Assembly (NCBI RefSeq): GCF_001511835.1
Contig: NZ_LN997848.1
Coordinates: forward strand, 3,190,001-3,254,000
Reading direction: 5' to 3'
Length of the DNA stretch: 64,000 nucleotides
Origin: Magnetospirillum sp. XM-1
GTDB taxonomy: Bacteria; Pseudomonadota; Alphaproteobacteria; Rhodospirillales; Magnetospirillaceae
In this document: piece by piece, positions 1-9,295 of the stretch
How positions within the stretch are numbered: the first letter of the stretch is position 1
How the letters are laid out: every line of letters begins with the position of its first letter
The notes under the pieces: model-generated
Told to the model about the DNA's origin: nothing
Seen by the model: only the letters and a program-made list of their open reading frames with translations
Database searches by the model: none
Translations under genes and position numbers: made by a program

Positions 1-513
1 GGCGCGGATGGCCTTGCCGGTCATGGTGCGGCGGAAGAACAGCATCAGCAGGCCCGAGATGCAAAGCGCGGCGCCCGCCGCCAGCAGGCGGACCTTGTCC
101 ACCAGCAGCGGCCCCACCTCGTAGGTGTCGAAGCCGTAGGGAACCTGGACGCCGTGGGCGTCGGGGCCGAACACCAGCAGCGAGCCGTTGACCATGATGA
201 TGGCGACGGCCACCAGCAGGATGAACTGCATGTGCTCGGGCTTGGCGACGAAGGCGTCGATCAGGCCGCGCTGCATGACGTAGCCCAGGGCGAACAGCAG
301 CAGGGCGATCAGCGGCAGGCCGACCAGCGGGTCGAGTTCGAGCCAGTTGAAGAGCGCCCAGGCGGCGTACATGGCGATGGCGGTCATCTCGCCATGGGCG
401 AAGTTGACGACGCGCACCACGCCGAAGATGACCGACAGGCCCAGCGCCATCAGGCTGTAGACCAGCCCGGTCAAGAGGCCCGTTACGATCTGGTTGGCAA
501 GGTCGATGGTCAT
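1..513 (-). CDS. livH: Branched-chain amino acid ABC transporter permease, LivH type (3' end cut by window edge)
   Basis: This is the first 171 codons of a LivH-family inner-membrane permease; the C-terminus lies beyond base 1. The ATG at 513 opens with MTIDLANQIVTGLLTGLVYS, the standard LivH beginning, followed by the conserved stretch with VRVVNFAHGEM that marks these permeases. At least four hydrophobic membrane segments are visible. It would form the membrane channel with a LivM-type partner and take substrate from the periplasmic binding protein encoded just upstream at 569-1807. The remaining livM/livG/livF genes are expected off the left edge. Substrate could be leucine/isoleucine/valine or another amide or aliphatic compound, because the family is broad. 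Confidence 0.9.
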   Translation of the reverse strand, partial: MTIDLANQIVTGLLTGLVYSLMALGLSVIFGVVRVVNFAHGEMTAIAMYAAWALFNWLELDPLVGLPLIALLLFALGYVMQRGLIDAFVAKPEHMQFILLVAVAIIMVNGSLLVFGPDAHGVQVPYGFDTYEVGPLLVDKVRLLAAGAALCISGLLMLFFRRTMTGKAIRA

Positions 514-527
514 GGAGAAAGGCAAAT

Positions 528-557
528 CCGACGGCCGTCCTGAGCGACGGCCGTCGG
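528..557 (-). promoter_or_regulatory. Intercistronic 12-bp stem-loop between binding-protein gene and livH
   Basis: Bases 528-539 and 546-557 are perfect inverted complements with a 6-base loop. No T-run follows, so it looks like a processing or mRNA-stability hairpin, or a partial terminator, rather than a full terminator. Placed between a periplasmic binding protein gene and its permease, such a hairpin usually allows more binding protein than permease to be made; that role is inferred. Confidence 0.65.
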
Positions 558-568
558 CTTGTACCCTA

Positions 569-1807
569 TCAGCCGCGCTGTTGCCAGCCCGGAGCGGGGA
601 ATACCGGCTTTGCCTCGGCCACTTCGCTGGGCAGTACCACCAACGGCTTGCCGCCGAAGTTCTGGATGGTGGCCGAACGGGTGTTGGTGTTCTGGCCCTT
701 GGCGTCGAACACGATGGGGCCGCCGATCATCACGTGCTCGGCGATGCTGGTGGCGGGCAGCGCCGCCAGGATGGCCTTGGGATCGTTGGACCCGGCCCGC
801 TTGGCGGCGTCGGCGGCGATCAGGATCGCCTCGAAGGTGTAGCCGATGTTCATCTCGAACAGGGCGTCCGGATAAGCCTTGGTGAAGGCCTTGAGCAGGG
901 CCTGGCTCATGGCGGTCTTGGGGTTGATCCACGGCAGGTTGGTCATGCAGTAGTCGGAGTACTTGCCCAGCGTCTTATAGAACTGGGCCTCGTACATGCC
1001 GGGGCTGCCGGGCGACACCACCGCCTTGGGCTCGAAGCGCTGCTTGACCATCTCGCGGATGACGCGGATGCAGTCGTCGCCGTGCGGCACCAGCAGCACC
1101 AGATCGGCGCCGGTGGCCTTGGCCTTGCCCACTTCCACCGCCAGATCGCGGGCGGCGCCGTCATAGGCGATGGTTTCCACCAGCGGGAACGGCATGTCCA
1201 GCGTGGGGAACAGCTTGTTCACCGCCCCGGCCATGGCGGTGCCGAAGGTGTCGTTGTTGTGCAGGAACACCGCCTTGGTGGGCGTGGTGCCGGTGGTCTT
1301 GAACACGTCCTTCATCAGGGCCAGGCCCTCGGTCACCAGCTTGGGTGCCGTGGGGAAGTTGCGGAACACCGTCTTGAAGCCCTGCTCGGTGATGTTGGGC
1401 GCGGCGGCGATGTTGATCACCAGCGGCACGCCGCGCTGCTCGCAGACCTGGGCCACAGCCAGGGTATGGGCGGAATCGAAGGCGCCGATCAGCACCTGGG
1501 CGCCGTCGGCGATCAGCTTCTCGGCGCGGGTCCGGGCGGTGTCGATATTGGTCTCGGTGTCGGCGATCATCAGCTGGACCGGCATGCCCATGTCGGCCAG
1601 CAGGGCCGGCGTGACGTCGGCGCCGCGCTTGCAGCTCTGGCCCTCGCGGGCGAGACCGCCGGACATGGGCAGCAGCAGGCCGACCTTCAGCGGCTCGGCG
1701 GCGTGCAGCGGACCGACCCGGCCGCCCAGCCCCAGGGCGGCGGCACCGGCGGCGCCGGCGGCGAGGAAACCACGGCGGTTGACCATCGGCGAGGAATGCC
1801 CGGACAT
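569..1807 (-). CDS. Branched-chain amino acid (or related) ABC transporter periplasmic substrate-binding protein
   Basis: A 412-residue periplasmic binding protein of the LivJ/LivK (peripla_BP_6) family, the ligand receptor for the LivH permease encoded next. The start at 1807 is chosen because AGGAG lies just upstream. The N-terminus carries a twin-arginine signal (RRGFLAAGAAG at about residues 10-20) ending near a HAAEP cleavage site, so export is probably by the Tat route, which is common for this family in alphaproteobacteria. The mature part begins with LKVGLLLPMSGG, the typical first beta strand. Ligand is not predictable from sequence alone. It is transcribed divergently from the gene at 1946. 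Confidence 0.88.
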   Translation of the reverse strand: MSGHSSPMVNRRGFLAAGAAGAAALGLGGRVGPLHAAEPLKVGLLLPMSGGLAREGQSCKRGADVTPALLADMGMPVQLMIADTETNIDTARTRAEKLIADGAQVLIGAFDSAHTLAVAQVCEQRGVPLVINIAAAPNITEQGFKTVFRNFPTAPKLVTEGLALMKDVFKTTGTTPTKAVFLHNNDTFGTAMAGAVNKLFPTLDMPFPLVETIAYDGAARDLAVEVGKAKATGADLVLLVPHGDDCIRVIREMVKQRFEPKAVVSPGSPGMYEAQFYKTLGKYSDYCMTNLPWINPKTAMSQALLKAFTKAYPDALFEMNIGYTFEAILIAADAAKRAGSNDPKAILAALPATSIAEHVMIGGPIVFDAKGQNTNTRSATIQNFGGKPLVVLPSEVAEAKPVFPAPGWQQRG

Positions 1808-1945
1808 GTCTTGCTCCTTGCAAAAAACGAAGGGCGCAAGATTATCCGTTCGTCGCCGTCGCGGCAATGAGGTCATACCCCCTTATGGCGGACGACGATC
1901 CGTATTATGCTGATCCCTTGTTCTGCAATCGAAGGTTCACGCTTC

Positions 1946-3253
1946 ATGATCCGTCTGGCCAACGTCATCGTAGCCCATGCCGATATGGGGGGCGCGGAAG
2001 CCATTCTGGCGCGTCTGTCGCATAACGGCTATCACGCCATGCACGCGACCAGCCGCGAGCAGGTGCTGCAACTGGCCCGCTACGAGCATCCGGACCTGAT
2101 CCTGGTCGGCGAGGCGGGCGAAGACCCCATCGGCCTCGGCGCCTTTCTCAAGCATGAAGCGTTGCTGGCCGACATCCCCATGGTCCTGATGGTGGACAAG
2201 GTGACGGCCGATTCGGCGGAAAAGGCCTATGCCGCCGGCCTGGACGACACCATTTCCATGCAGGACGACGACGTGGAGCTGCTGTCGCGCCTGCGTCCGC
2301 TGGTCCGCCTCGCCACCATGCACGCCGAACTGCGCCATCGCGCCTGCGCCGCCCAGGCGTTCGGGGTGAGCGCCAGCGAAAGGGCCACCGTCCAGGAGGG
2401 GACCCGCCCCTGCATTCTGGTGGTCGGCCATGACCGCGACGGGGTCGGCGCCATCCTCGGCGCTTCGGCCGAGGTGATCAGCAGCGCCAACCTCTATGAC
2501 GCGGAAAGCCTGCTGGAGCACCGCAATTTCGACGCCGCCGTGGTCACCACGGACGGCGAGCTGGAAGGCTACCTGGCCTTCGCCTCCCAGGTCCGCAACA
2601 ATCCCCGGCTGTTCAACCTGCCCATGGTGGTGGTGGCCGACAAGGGCGTGGCGGCGGCGGAAATCTACCGCCGGGGCGCCAGCCGCGTGCTGCCGCGTCC
2701 GCTTGACCCGGGAATCCTGCGGGCCTCGGTGCTGAGCATGGTGCGCCGCCAGCAATTGCGCTGGTCCATCCGCGGCGCCCTGTTCGAAAGCCTGAAGGAA
2801 AAGACCCGTGACCCGCTGACCGGGGTCTACAGCCGGGCCTATCTGGATTCGTATCTGGGCGAACGCCTGGAAATCGCCAAGACCCATGACCGCCATCTGG
2901 CCGTGGTGTTCTTCTACATCCCCAATATCGAAGGGGTGCGCAGCCATTTCGGCGACGACGCCGCCGAGCATCTGGCCCAGCAGCTGGGCCAGTGGATCAC
3001 CGGATTGCTCCGCGCCGAGGATCTGACCGCGCTTTACGCCAAGAACCAGTTCTGCGTGGTGCTGCCCGACACTCCCACCGTCGAGGCCGAGGTGGTGATG
3101 CATCGCATCGCCGGCGTCCTGGCCTATACGGATTTCGCGGTGCGCGAGGTCTATCAGCCGGTCAAGGTCTGGGTTCAGGTGGCTTGCACCGACGCCAAGA
3201 CCACCGATACGCTGGAGACGCTGCTGGCCCGGGTGCAGGCCAAGCTGGATTGA
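1946..3253 (+). CDS. PleD-like protein with two degenerate receiver domains and a degenerate GGDEF domain
   Basis: A 435-residue cytoplasmic protein laid out like PleD: two receiver-like domains (about residues 1-125 and 150-270) and a GGDEF-type domain (about 280-435, opening with RDPLTGVYSRAYLDSYL). The usual phosphoacceptor aspartate region reads LILVGEAGED in the first receiver and AAVVTTDGEL in the second, so neither keeps the LD..MP pattern. The GG[DE]EF loop is replaced by AKNQFCVVL. I infer that it neither receives phosphate nor makes c-di-GMP and may act as a binding or scaffold protein. The ATG at 1946 starts the conserved first strand; an upstream in-frame start at 1907 is possible. 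It reads into the DsbA gene 10 bases downstream. Confidence 0.75.
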   Translation: MIRLANVIVAHADMGGAEAILARLSHNGYHAMHATSREQVLQLARYEHPDLILVGEAGEDPIGLGAFLKHEALLADIPMVLMVDKVTADSAEKAYAAGLDDTISMQDDDVELLSRLRPLVRLATMHAELRHRACAAQAFGVSASERATVQEGTRPCILVVGHDRDGVGAILGASAEVISSANLYDAESLLEHRNFDAAVVTTDGELEGYLAFASQVRNNPRLFNLPMVVVADKGVAAAEIYRRGASRVLPRPLDPGILRASVLSMVRRQQLRWSIRGALFESLKEKTRDPLTGVYSRAYLDSYLGERLEIAKTHDRHLAVVFFYIPNIEGVRSHFGDDAAEHLAQQLGQWITGLLRAEDLTALYAKNQFCVVLPDTPTVEAEVVMHRIAGVLAYTDFAVREVYQPVKVWVQVACTDAKTTDTLETLLARVQAKLD

Positions 3254-3263
3254 GGGACCGAAG

Positions 3264-3911
3264 GTGAGGATCGAGTACGTCTTCGATACGGTCTGCCCCT
3301 GGTGCTATGTGGGCAAGCGCCGGCTGGAACGCGCCCTGGCCCAGCGCCCCGAAACCCGTGTGCGGATCATCTGGCGTCCCTTCCTGCTCAATCCCGACCT
3401 GCCGCCGGAAGGCATCGACCGCAAGGTCTATCTCGACCGCAAGTTCGGCGGCACCGCCCGCGTCCAGCGGGTTCACGGCGCCGTGGCCGCCGCCGGCAAG
3501 AGCGAGGGCATCGAGTTCGACTTCGACGCCATCACCCGCATGCCCAATTCGCTGGGGTCCCACCGGCTGATCCGCTACGCCGGTTCGTCGGGGCATGAGG
3601 CCGAGGTGGTCGAGGCCCTGTACAAGGCCTATTTCTGCCAGGGCATGGATATCGGCGATGTCGAGGTTCTGGCCGATATCGGCGCCTCGTTCGGGTTGGA
3701 ACGCGCCCCGCTGCTGACCTATCTGGCTTCGGACGCGGACGGCATCGCCGTCCTCAACGACAATGCCCGCGCCCACCGCCTCGGCGTCAACGGCGTACCC
3801 TGCCTGATCCTCGACGGGGCCTACGCCCTGGCCGGGGCACAGGAACCCGACATCCTGCTGCGCCTCATCGACATCGTGCGCGAAAGCCAGCCGGAAGCGG
3901 CGTTCAGCTAG
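3264..3911 (+). CDS. DsbA-family (FrnE-like) thiol oxidoreductase
   Basis: A 215-residue thioredoxin-fold protein of the FrnE / 2-hydroxychromene-2-carboxylate isomerase-like DsbA branch. The redox motif CPWC is at about residues 12-15 after the first strand, a helical insertion follows, and the cis-proline loop appears as GVNGVPCL near residue 175. There is no signal peptide, which fits the cytoplasmic FrnE group rather than periplasmic DsbA. The GTG start at 3264 begins directly at the conserved first strand (MRIEYVFDTVCPWC), with a purine-rich GAGGGA upstream. It follows the PleD-like gene by 10 bases and faces gloA, whose stop is 4 bases away. Substrate is unknown. Confidence 0.82.
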   Translation: MRIEYVFDTVCPWCYVGKRRLERALAQRPETRVRIIWRPFLLNPDLPPEGIDRKVYLDRKFGGTARVQRVHGAVAAAGKSEGIEFDFDAITRMPNSLGSHRLIRYAGSSGHEAEVVEALYKAYFCQGMDIGDVEVLADIGASFGLERAPLLTYLASDADGIAVLNDNARAHRLGVNGVPCLILDGAYALAGAQEPDILLRLIDIVRESQPEAAFS

Positions 3912-3915
3912 AAAA

Positions 3916-4311
3916 TCAGGCGCGGGCCTGGATCAGCTCGATCTTGTAGCCGTCCGGGTCCTCGACGAAGGCGATGACCGTCGAGCCGTGCTTCATGGGG
4001 CCCGGCGCGCGCACGATCTTGGCGCCCGCCGCCTCCAATCCGGCGCAGGCCTTGTAGATGTCGGGCACGCCCAGCGCCAGGTGGCCGAACCCGCCGCCCA
4101 GCTCGTAGGACGGGGTGTCCCAGTTGTGGGTCAGCTCGATCACCGTATTGGACGATTCCTCGCCATAGCCGACGAAGGCCAGGGTGAAGCGTCCCTCGGG
4201 ATAATCGGTGCGGCGCAGCAGCGTCATGCCCAGCAGCCGCGTGTAGAAGTCGATGGAACGGTCCAGGTCGCCCACCCGGATCATGGTGTGGAGAAAGCGC
4301 CAGTCAGCCAT
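3916..4311 (-). CDS. gloA: Lactoylglutathione lyase (glyoxalase I)
   Basis: A 131-residue vicinal-oxygen-chelate enzyme that isomerises the methylglyoxal-glutathione hemithioacetal to S-lactoylglutathione. The sequence shows the paired betaalphabeta modules: FLHTMIRVGDLDRSIDFYT at the N-terminus with the first metal-ligand histidine, then FGHLALGVPD and the C-terminal EDPDGYKIELI with the ligand glutamate. Length matches the bacterial family. Its start overlaps the end of lpxB by 8 bases, so it is the last gene of the lipid A operon and probably translationally coupled to it. It ends 4 bases from the opposite-strand DsbA gene. Confidence 0.93.
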   Translation of the reverse strand: MADWRFLHTMIRVGDLDRSIDFYTRLLGMTLLRRTDYPEGRFTLAFVGYGEESSNTVIELTHNWDTPSYELGGGFGHLALGVPDIYKACAGLEAAGAKIVRAPGPMKHGSTVIAFVEDPDGYKIELIQARA

Positions 4312-5491
4312 GACTTTGCTCCTTGCGTTGCCGGATGAAGTCTATCACCGCGTCGGCGGCGCGGCGCCCCGGACTTTCGCCCCCCAGGCCCAGCTTTTCC
4401 AGGGCGCGCCGCGCGCCCGCCGCCTGCAGGGCCCGGGCCGCCTCGTCGGTCAGCAGATGTTCCACCGCTTGGGCCAGCTTGTCGGGGCGGCAATCGTCTT
4501 GCAGCAGTTCGGGCATCACCGCCTCGTCAGCCAGGATGTTGACGAGGGTGACGAATTTGAGGCTGAGCCCCAGGAAGCGCGTGGCGATGAAGGCGGATAG
4601 CGGCGAAACCTTGTAGGTGATCACCGCCGGCAGCCGCGCCATGGCCAGTTCCAGCGCCACCGTTCCCGAAGCCGCCAGGGCGGCGTCGCAGGCGGCGAAG
4701 GCGTCGTATTTCTCCGGTCCACGCACCACGATGGTGGGCAGCGGCCAGGACTTGACCGCACGCGTGACTTCGTCGGCCACGGTTTCCACCGTCGGCACCA
4801 CCACGGCAAGGTTGGGCAGACGCTTGGCGAGCAAGGCCATGGTTTCGCCGAACGGTCCCAGCAGCTTGGCGGTCTCGGAATGGCGAGAACCGGGCAGAAC
4901 GCAGAGCAACTGACGGTCAGGGGCGATGGCGTGGCGCAGCCGGAAGGCGGCTCCGTCGCCCTTGGCCGCCGCGCCCTCGATCACCGGATGGCCCACATGC
5001 AGGGTGCGAAGCCCCTCCTTCTCGAACCAGGCCGGCTCGTTGGGCAGCAAGGTCAACAGCAGGTCGAGAACGCGGGCCAGGGTCTTGGTCCGCCCCGACT
5101 TCCAGGCCCAGACCATGGGCGCCACGTAGTGGATGCGCGGAACGGACGAGCCGCGCTTCTTCAGTCCCGTATGAATGCGGCCGTTGAATCCCCAGGAATC
5201 GATGGTGATCAGGGCGTCGGGCCGCTTCGTTTCGATGTCGGAAAGGGTCTCGCCCACCCGGCGCAGGATCTTAGGAATTCGGGGCAGAACCTCGACGAGG
5301 CCCATCACCGACAACTCGGTCATGGGAAACAGCGATTGCAGCCCCTCTGCCCGCATGCCCTCGCCGCCGATGCCGGCGAAGACCACGCCATCGCCGAGGC
5401 GCTCCTTCAGGGCCGCCATCAGGCGCGCGCCCAGCAGGTCGCCCGACGGCTCGCCGGCGATGAGGTAGAGCAGCAGCGATCCGGCGCTCAT
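4304..5491 (-). CDS. lpxB: Lipid-A-disaccharide synthase
   Basis: A 395-residue GT19 glycosyltransferase that joins UDP-2,3-diacylglucosamine and lipid X into the lipid A disaccharide at the inner face of the membrane. Family marks include LIAGEPSGDLLGARLM at the start, the GIGGEGM loop, VAPMVWAWKSGR, and VLPGSRHSE near residue 200. Length is normal. The start overlaps the stop of lpxI by 4 bases (ATGA), and gloA overlaps its own end, so the three genes are one transcriptional unit. Confidence 0.96.
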   Translation of the reverse strand: MSAGSLLLYLIAGEPSGDLLGARLMAALKERLGDGVVFAGIGGEGMRAEGLQSLFPMTELSVMGLVEVLPRIPKILRRVGETLSDIETKRPDALITIDSWGFNGRIHTGLKKRGSSVPRIHYVAPMVWAWKSGRTKTLARVLDLLLTLLPNEPAWFEKEGLRTLHVGHPVIEGAAAKGDGAAFRLRHAIAPDRQLLCVLPGSRHSETAKLLGPFGETMALLAKRLPNLAVVVPTVETVADEVTRAVKSWPLPTIVVRGPEKYDAFAACDAALAASGTVALELAMARLPAVITYKVSPLSAFIATRFLGLSLKFVTLVNILADEAVMPELLQDDCRPDKLAQAVEHLLTDEAARALQAAGARRALEKLGLGGESPGRRAADAVIDFIRQRKEQSHG

Positions 5492-6306
5492 GGCGCGACG
5501 CCAACCACGAAGAGGCCCAGGCGGTCGGCCTCGGCGGCCACGGCCTCGCGGCCCAGCACCAGGGCGCCCCCCGCCTCCACCGCGATGCCGCGCAGGCCGC
5601 TGGCGGCGGCTTCGCGCAACGTCGTCATCCCGATGGTGGGAAGATCCATACGGCGGTCCTGGCCCGGCTTCTTCACCTTGACCAGCACGCCGCCCAGTCC
5701 CTCGCGGGCCAGGGGGCCGCAGCGCTTCAGCAGGTTGTCGGTGCCCTCGATGGCCTCGACGCCCAGCACGATGCCTTGCTGCACCACCGCCGCCTGCCCC
5801 ACGTCCAGCGCGCCCAGGCCCCGCGCCACCTGAATGCCGCGGGTGATGTCGGCGCTCGCCTGCTCGTCGGGGGCAAGCGAGCCATAGGGACCGGCAACGG
5901 CGAGGCAGTCGGACAGCACCTCGTCGATGCCCACCACCTTGAAGCCCTCCCCTTCCAGTTCGGCGACGACGGCGCGCAGCAGGCCGTCATCGCCCAGGGC
6001 CTTCAGCCCGACCCGAGCGAAAAAGCGGGCGGTGCGGAAATCCGGGGCCAGTTCCAGCAAGGACGGCCGGCGAACCGGGCCGATCATCACCACTTCGGCG
6101 ACCCCGGCCTGGCGCAGGCGTTCAAATCCGGTTCCCGCCTCGCCCAGGCGGACCCAGTCCTGGGGGGAATCGTCGCCGATCACCTTGGGATCGGCATGCC
6201 CGGTAAGGGCGAGGAAATGAAACGGGCGTCCCTGGGCGCGGCAAGCGGCGGCGACCAGCCCGGGCAGGTCGCCGCCGCCAGCGATAATCCCGAGCTTAGG
6301 AGCCAT
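5488..6306 (-). CDS. lpxI: UDP-2,3-diacylglucosamine pyrophosphatase, LpxI type
   Basis: A 272-residue LpxI (former DUF1009) enzyme that hydrolyses UDP-2,3-diacylglucosamine to lipid X plus UMP, the step done by LpxH in enterobacteria. The start [16 protein letters not shown] is the LpxI signature, and the C-terminal half has the conserved DLPTIGMTTL segment. It sits exactly between lpxA and lpxB, the usual alphaproteobacterial arrangement, overlapping lpxA by 11 bases and lpxB by 4. No LpxH-like gene is in the window. Confidence 0.94.
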   Translation of the reverse strand: MAPKLGIIAGGGDLPGLVAAACRAQGRPFHFLALTGHADPKVIGDDSPQDWVRLGEAGTGFERLRQAGVAEVVMIGPVRRPSLLELAPDFRTARFFARVGLKALGDDGLLRAVVAELEGEGFKVVGIDEVLSDCLAVAGPYGSLAPDEQASADITRGIQVARGLGALDVGQAAVVQQGIVLGVEAIEGTDNLLKRCGPLAREGLGGVLVKVKKPGQDRRMDLPTIGMTTLREAAASGLRGIAVEAGGALVLGREAVAAEADRLGLFVVGVAP

Positions 6307-7087
6307 TCGGCGTGCTGAGCGAGCGCGACGAATCCGAGCGGATGAAGGCGACGATCTCCATCACCACCGGATGGTCCTTGAACTGCTCTTCCACGTCGGA
6401 AAGTCGCTCGGCCAGCGTGCCTTCCGGCGCAAACATCAGGCGATAGGCGTTCCGGAGCGTATGGATGTCGTCGCGCGAGAAGCCGCGGCGCTTCAGCCCC
6501 ACGATGTTCAGGCCATTGAGATAGGCGCGGTTGCCGATCACCATGCCGAAGGGGATCACGTCGGCCTCGACGCCCGACATGCCGCCGATCATGGCGTGGC
6601 GGCCGATGCGCACGAACTGGTGGACCGCCGACAGCCCGCCCAGGAAGGCGTATTCGCCCACCGTCACATGTCCGGCCAGGGTGGCGTTGTTGGCCATGAT
6701 GACGTTGTCGCCCAGGATGCAGTCGTGGGCCACGTGGGCGCTGGCCATGAACAGGCAGTTGTCGCCGACCTTGGTCACCATGCCGCCACCCTCGGTGCCG
6801 GGATTCATGGTGACATGCTCGCGGATCTGGTTGTTGGCCCCGATCTCCAGGGTCGAGGGCTCGCCCTTGTACTTGAGATCCTGGGGGCGGTGGCCGATGG
6901 ACGCGAAGGGAAAGATGCGGGTGCCGGCGCCGATGGTGGTGCGCCCCGCCACCGCCACATGGGACACCAGCTCAACCGAATCGCCCAGCTTGACGTCGGG
7001 GCCGACCACGCAGAACGGGCCGATGATGGCCGAGGAGGCGATCTCCGCCTTGGAATCGACAACGGCCGAAGGATGAATATTGGTCAT
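6296..7087 (-). CDS. lpxA: UDP-N-acetylglucosamine acyltransferase
   Basis: A 263-residue left-handed beta-helix acyltransferase that starts lipid A synthesis by moving a 3-hydroxyacyl group from ACP to UDP-GlcNAc. Hexapeptide repeats run through most of the N-terminal two thirds, and the catalytic histidine segment is visible in [15 protein letters not shown]. The C-terminal helices begin near [17 protein letters not shown]. The ATG at 7087, overlapping fabZ by 4 bases, opens with [11 protein letters not shown] as expected. A longer in-frame extension upstream overlaps fabZ fully and is not used. Confidence 0.96.
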   Translation of the reverse strand: MTNIHPSAVVDSKAEIASSAIIGPFCVVGPDVKLGDSVELVSHVAVAGRTTIGAGTRIFPFASIGHRPQDLKYKGEPSTLEIGANNQIREHVTMNPGTEGGGMVTKVGDNCLFMASAHVAHDCILGDNVIMANNATLAGHVTVGEYAFLGGLSAVHQFVRIGRHAMIGGMSGVEADVIPFGMVIGNRAYLNGLNIVGLKRRGFSRDDIHTLRNAYRLMFAPEGTLAERLSDVEEQFKDHPVVMEIVAFIRSDSSRSLSTPNGS

Positions 7088-7563
7088 TTCTCGTCCAGGA
7101 TCATGGCGGCATAGGTGGCTTCGGCGACAAGGACGCCGTCGACCTTGGCTTCGCCCCGGAACTTCCAGACGTTGCCGCGCGAACGCTCCTTGAAGACATG
7201 GATCATCAGCTGGTCGCCGGGGCCGACCGGCTTCCTGAAGCGGCAATTCTCGACGCTCATGAAGTAGACCAGCTTGCCCTCGGCGGATTCGCCCAGGGTC
7301 TCGACCACCAGCACGGCCGCCGTCTGGGCCATGGACTCGATGATCAGGACGCCGGGGAACACCGGGCGCGACGGGAAATGGCCCTGGAAGAACGGCTCGT
7401 TGATGGTGACGTTCTTGATGCCCACGGCGCTTTCATTGGCCACCACCTGTACCACCCGGTCCACCATCAGGAACGGATAGCGATGCGGAATCATCTGGAT
7501 GATCCGGTTGATGTCGATGACCTTGCCCAGGTCGGTAGCCTGGTCGTTGTTAGCGGTATCCAT
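7084..7563 (-). CDS. fabZ: 3-hydroxyacyl-[acyl-carrier-protein] dehydratase
   Basis: A 159-residue hot-dog fold dehydratase of fatty-acid synthesis, removing water from 3-hydroxyacyl-ACP. The active-site motif [13 protein letters not shown] contains the catalytic histidine, and [20 protein letters not shown] carries the conserved acidic partner. The N-terminal extension of about 20 residues is slightly long. It lies between lpxD and lpxA, so 3-hydroxyacyl-ACP use by lipid A synthesis and by phospholipid synthesis is set in one operon. Its stop overlaps the lpxA start by 4 bases. Confidence 0.96.
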   Translation of the reverse strand: MDTANNDQATDLGKVIDINRIIQMIPHRYPFLMVDRVVQVVANESAVGIKNVTINEPFFQGHFPSRPVFPGVLIIESMAQTAAVLVVETLGESAEGKLVYFMSVENCRFRKPVGPGDQLMIHVFKERSRGNVWKFRGEAKVDGVLVAEATYAAMILDEK

Positions 7564-7585
7564 AACGCACGTCCTGCCTTTGGCC

Positions 7586-8605
7586 TTAACCCTTCTTTCG
7601 CGCCATCTTGCCCAGGATGGCCGACTGGCGCAGCCAGTCCGCCATGGGCACGGCGGGCGCGCCGCCGACGGTCTCTCCCGGCTTGATGTCCCGCATCACG
7701 CCGGCCTGGGCGGCGATGCGCGCGCCCGATCCGATCTTCAAATGGCCGGTGATGCCGGCCTGGCCGCCCGCCGCGACGAAATCGCCCATGTGGGTCGAGC
7801 CCGAGATGCCGACCTGCGCCACGATGACGCAGCCGCGTCCCAGCTGCACGTTGTGCCCAATCTGGACGAGGTTGTCTATCATGCAGCCGTCGCCGATCAC
7901 CGTATCGGGACCGGCACCGCGGTCGATGGTGGTGTTGGCGCCGATCTCCACATTGTTGCCGATGACCACGCGGCCCAGCTGCGGCACCTTCAGATGGCCC
8001 TGCGGCCCCATGGCGAAGCCGAATCCGTCCTGGCCGATGCGGGCGCCGGGATAGATGTTGACGCGACTTCCCGCCAGGGCATGGGAAATGGTGGCGTTGG
8101 CGCCGACGGTGCAGTCGTCGCCCAGCACCACGCCCTGGCCGATCACCACGTTGGCGCCGATGCGGCAGCGGGCGCCGATCTCGGCGCCGGCCCCGATCAC
8201 CGCGCCGGGTTCGATGCGGCACCCCTGCCCCACCTTGGCGGAAGAATCGACGTAGGCGGTGGGCGCCACCCACGGCTCCGGGGCGGGAACGGGGTAGAAG
8301 GCCTGGGCGATGCGGGCATAGGCCCGGTAGGGATCGGCAGACAGCAGCAGCGCCATGCCGGCGGGGGCCTTTTCCGCCATCTCGGGCGCCACGACGCACA
8401 ATCCGGCCTTGCTGGCCTGGAACGCCGCCACGTATTTCCGGTTGTCGAGGAAGGAGACGCAGTCTCCCCCCGCCTGCTCCAGCGACGCCACGTCGACGAA
8501 GACCGCCTTCGGGTCGCACCCCTCGGCCGGAGCGGCGCTCGACAGCTCCGCCAACTGGGCGAGGGTGAAGGGACCGGCTTTGCTGAAGAAACGGGGATCG
8601 GCCAT
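7586..8605 (-). CDS. lpxD: UDP-3-O-(3-hydroxyacyl)glucosamine N-acyltransferase
   Basis: A 339-residue acyltransferase for the third lipid A step. An N-terminal uridine-binding domain (about residues 1-100) precedes a long left-handed beta-helix of hexapeptide repeats. The catalytic histidine region reads [18 protein letters not shown], and the C-terminal part ends in ARKKG. The ATG at 8605 gives [15 protein letters not shown], the family start; it is 4 bases after the ompH stop. An 18-codon upstream extension would overlap ompH and is rejected. Confidence 0.95.
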   Translation of the reverse strand: MADPRFFSKAGPFTLAQLAELSSAAPAEGCDPKAVFVDVASLEQAGGDCVSFLDNRKYVAAFQASKAGLCVVAPEMAEKAPAGMALLLSADPYRAYARIAQAFYPVPAPEPWVAPTAYVDSSAKVGQGCRIEPGAVIGAGAEIGARCRIGANVVIGQGVVLGDDCTVGANATISHALAGSRVNIYPGARIGQDGFGFAMGPQGHLKVPQLGRVVIGNNVEIGANTTIDRGAGPDTVIGDGCMIDNLVQIGHNVQLGRGCVIVAQVGISGSTHMGDFVAAGGQAGITGHLKIGSGARIAAQAGVMRDIKPGETVGGAPAVPMADWLRQSAILGKMARKKG

Positions 8606-8609
8606 GGTG

Positions 8610-9251
8610 TCACTTCTTACCGGATTTGTTGGGCGAAGGTTCGGACGGCGGAGGGGCATCCACCTCGGGAACGGGAAAGTTCACGGCCGGCAGGCGCTTG
8701 TTCAGCCGTTCGATTACCTGGGCGGTGACGTCCATGCGCGGCTCGTGCAGGACCACCTGCTGCTTGGGAAGGACCAGATTGGCCCCCATCTCGGACGCAA
8801 TCTCGCCGGTGACGGTCAGAATGGCGTTCATCAGCTCCGCCATGGCGGAATCCGTTGACTTCTCCAAGGCGCGAACCGCCATCTGCGTCCGGTTCTGGAA
8901 GGCCACCACCTGCATTTCCAGCGCCTTGACCTTCTGGTCGTAGACTTCCTGCGGCATGGTTCCCTTCTGCTTGGCGAGATCCTGGTCGCTGCGCTGAAGG
9001 GACTGACGGGCCGCGTTGAACTCGGTCTGGAAGTTCTGCTGATACTTGTCGCGCTGGGCGGCCAGAGCCTTGCCCGGCAGGGATTCGCGCTGGGCCTGCT
9101 GAATGTCGACGATGATCAGGCCCGTGGGCAGGCCCGTGGCGCGCTGGGCCTGCGCGGGCATACCGGACAGGAACAACGCCAACATCGCCATCGGCAACAG
9201 CGACGCCAGACGAGCGGCCAGGACAAGGCGGCGCGACACGCTGTTCTTCAC
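8610..9251 (-). CDS. ompH: OmpH/Skp-family periplasmic outer-membrane protein chaperone
   Basis: A 213-residue exported Skp-like chaperone. The start is taken as the GTG at 9251, preceded by GGAAGAG about 5 bases upstream. A signal peptide of about 35 residues ends near GMPAQAQRA. The mature protein has the first strand [10 protein letters not shown], then a long charged helical region ([20 protein letters not shown]) and the C-terminal strand, matching the trimeric jellyfish-shaped chaperone. The proline-rich tail [12 protein letters not shown] is unusual but harmless. Position directly after bamA is the standard arrangement and supports a role in handing outer-membrane proteins to BamA. Confidence 0.92.
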   Translation of the reverse strand: MKNSVSRRLVLAARLASLLPMAMLALFLSGMPAQAQRATGLPTGLIIVDIQQAQRESLPGKALAAQRDKYQQNFQTEFNAARQSLQRSDQDLAKQKGTMPQEVYDQKVKALEMQVVAFQNRTQMAVRALEKSTDSAMAELMNAILTVTGEIASEMGANLVLPKQQVVLHEPRMDVTAQVIERLNKRLPAVNFPVPEVDAPPPSEPSPNKSGKK

Positions 9252-9295
9252 GACATCTCTTCCACTCGGGCCCCGTGACGCATCCGCGAACACGG

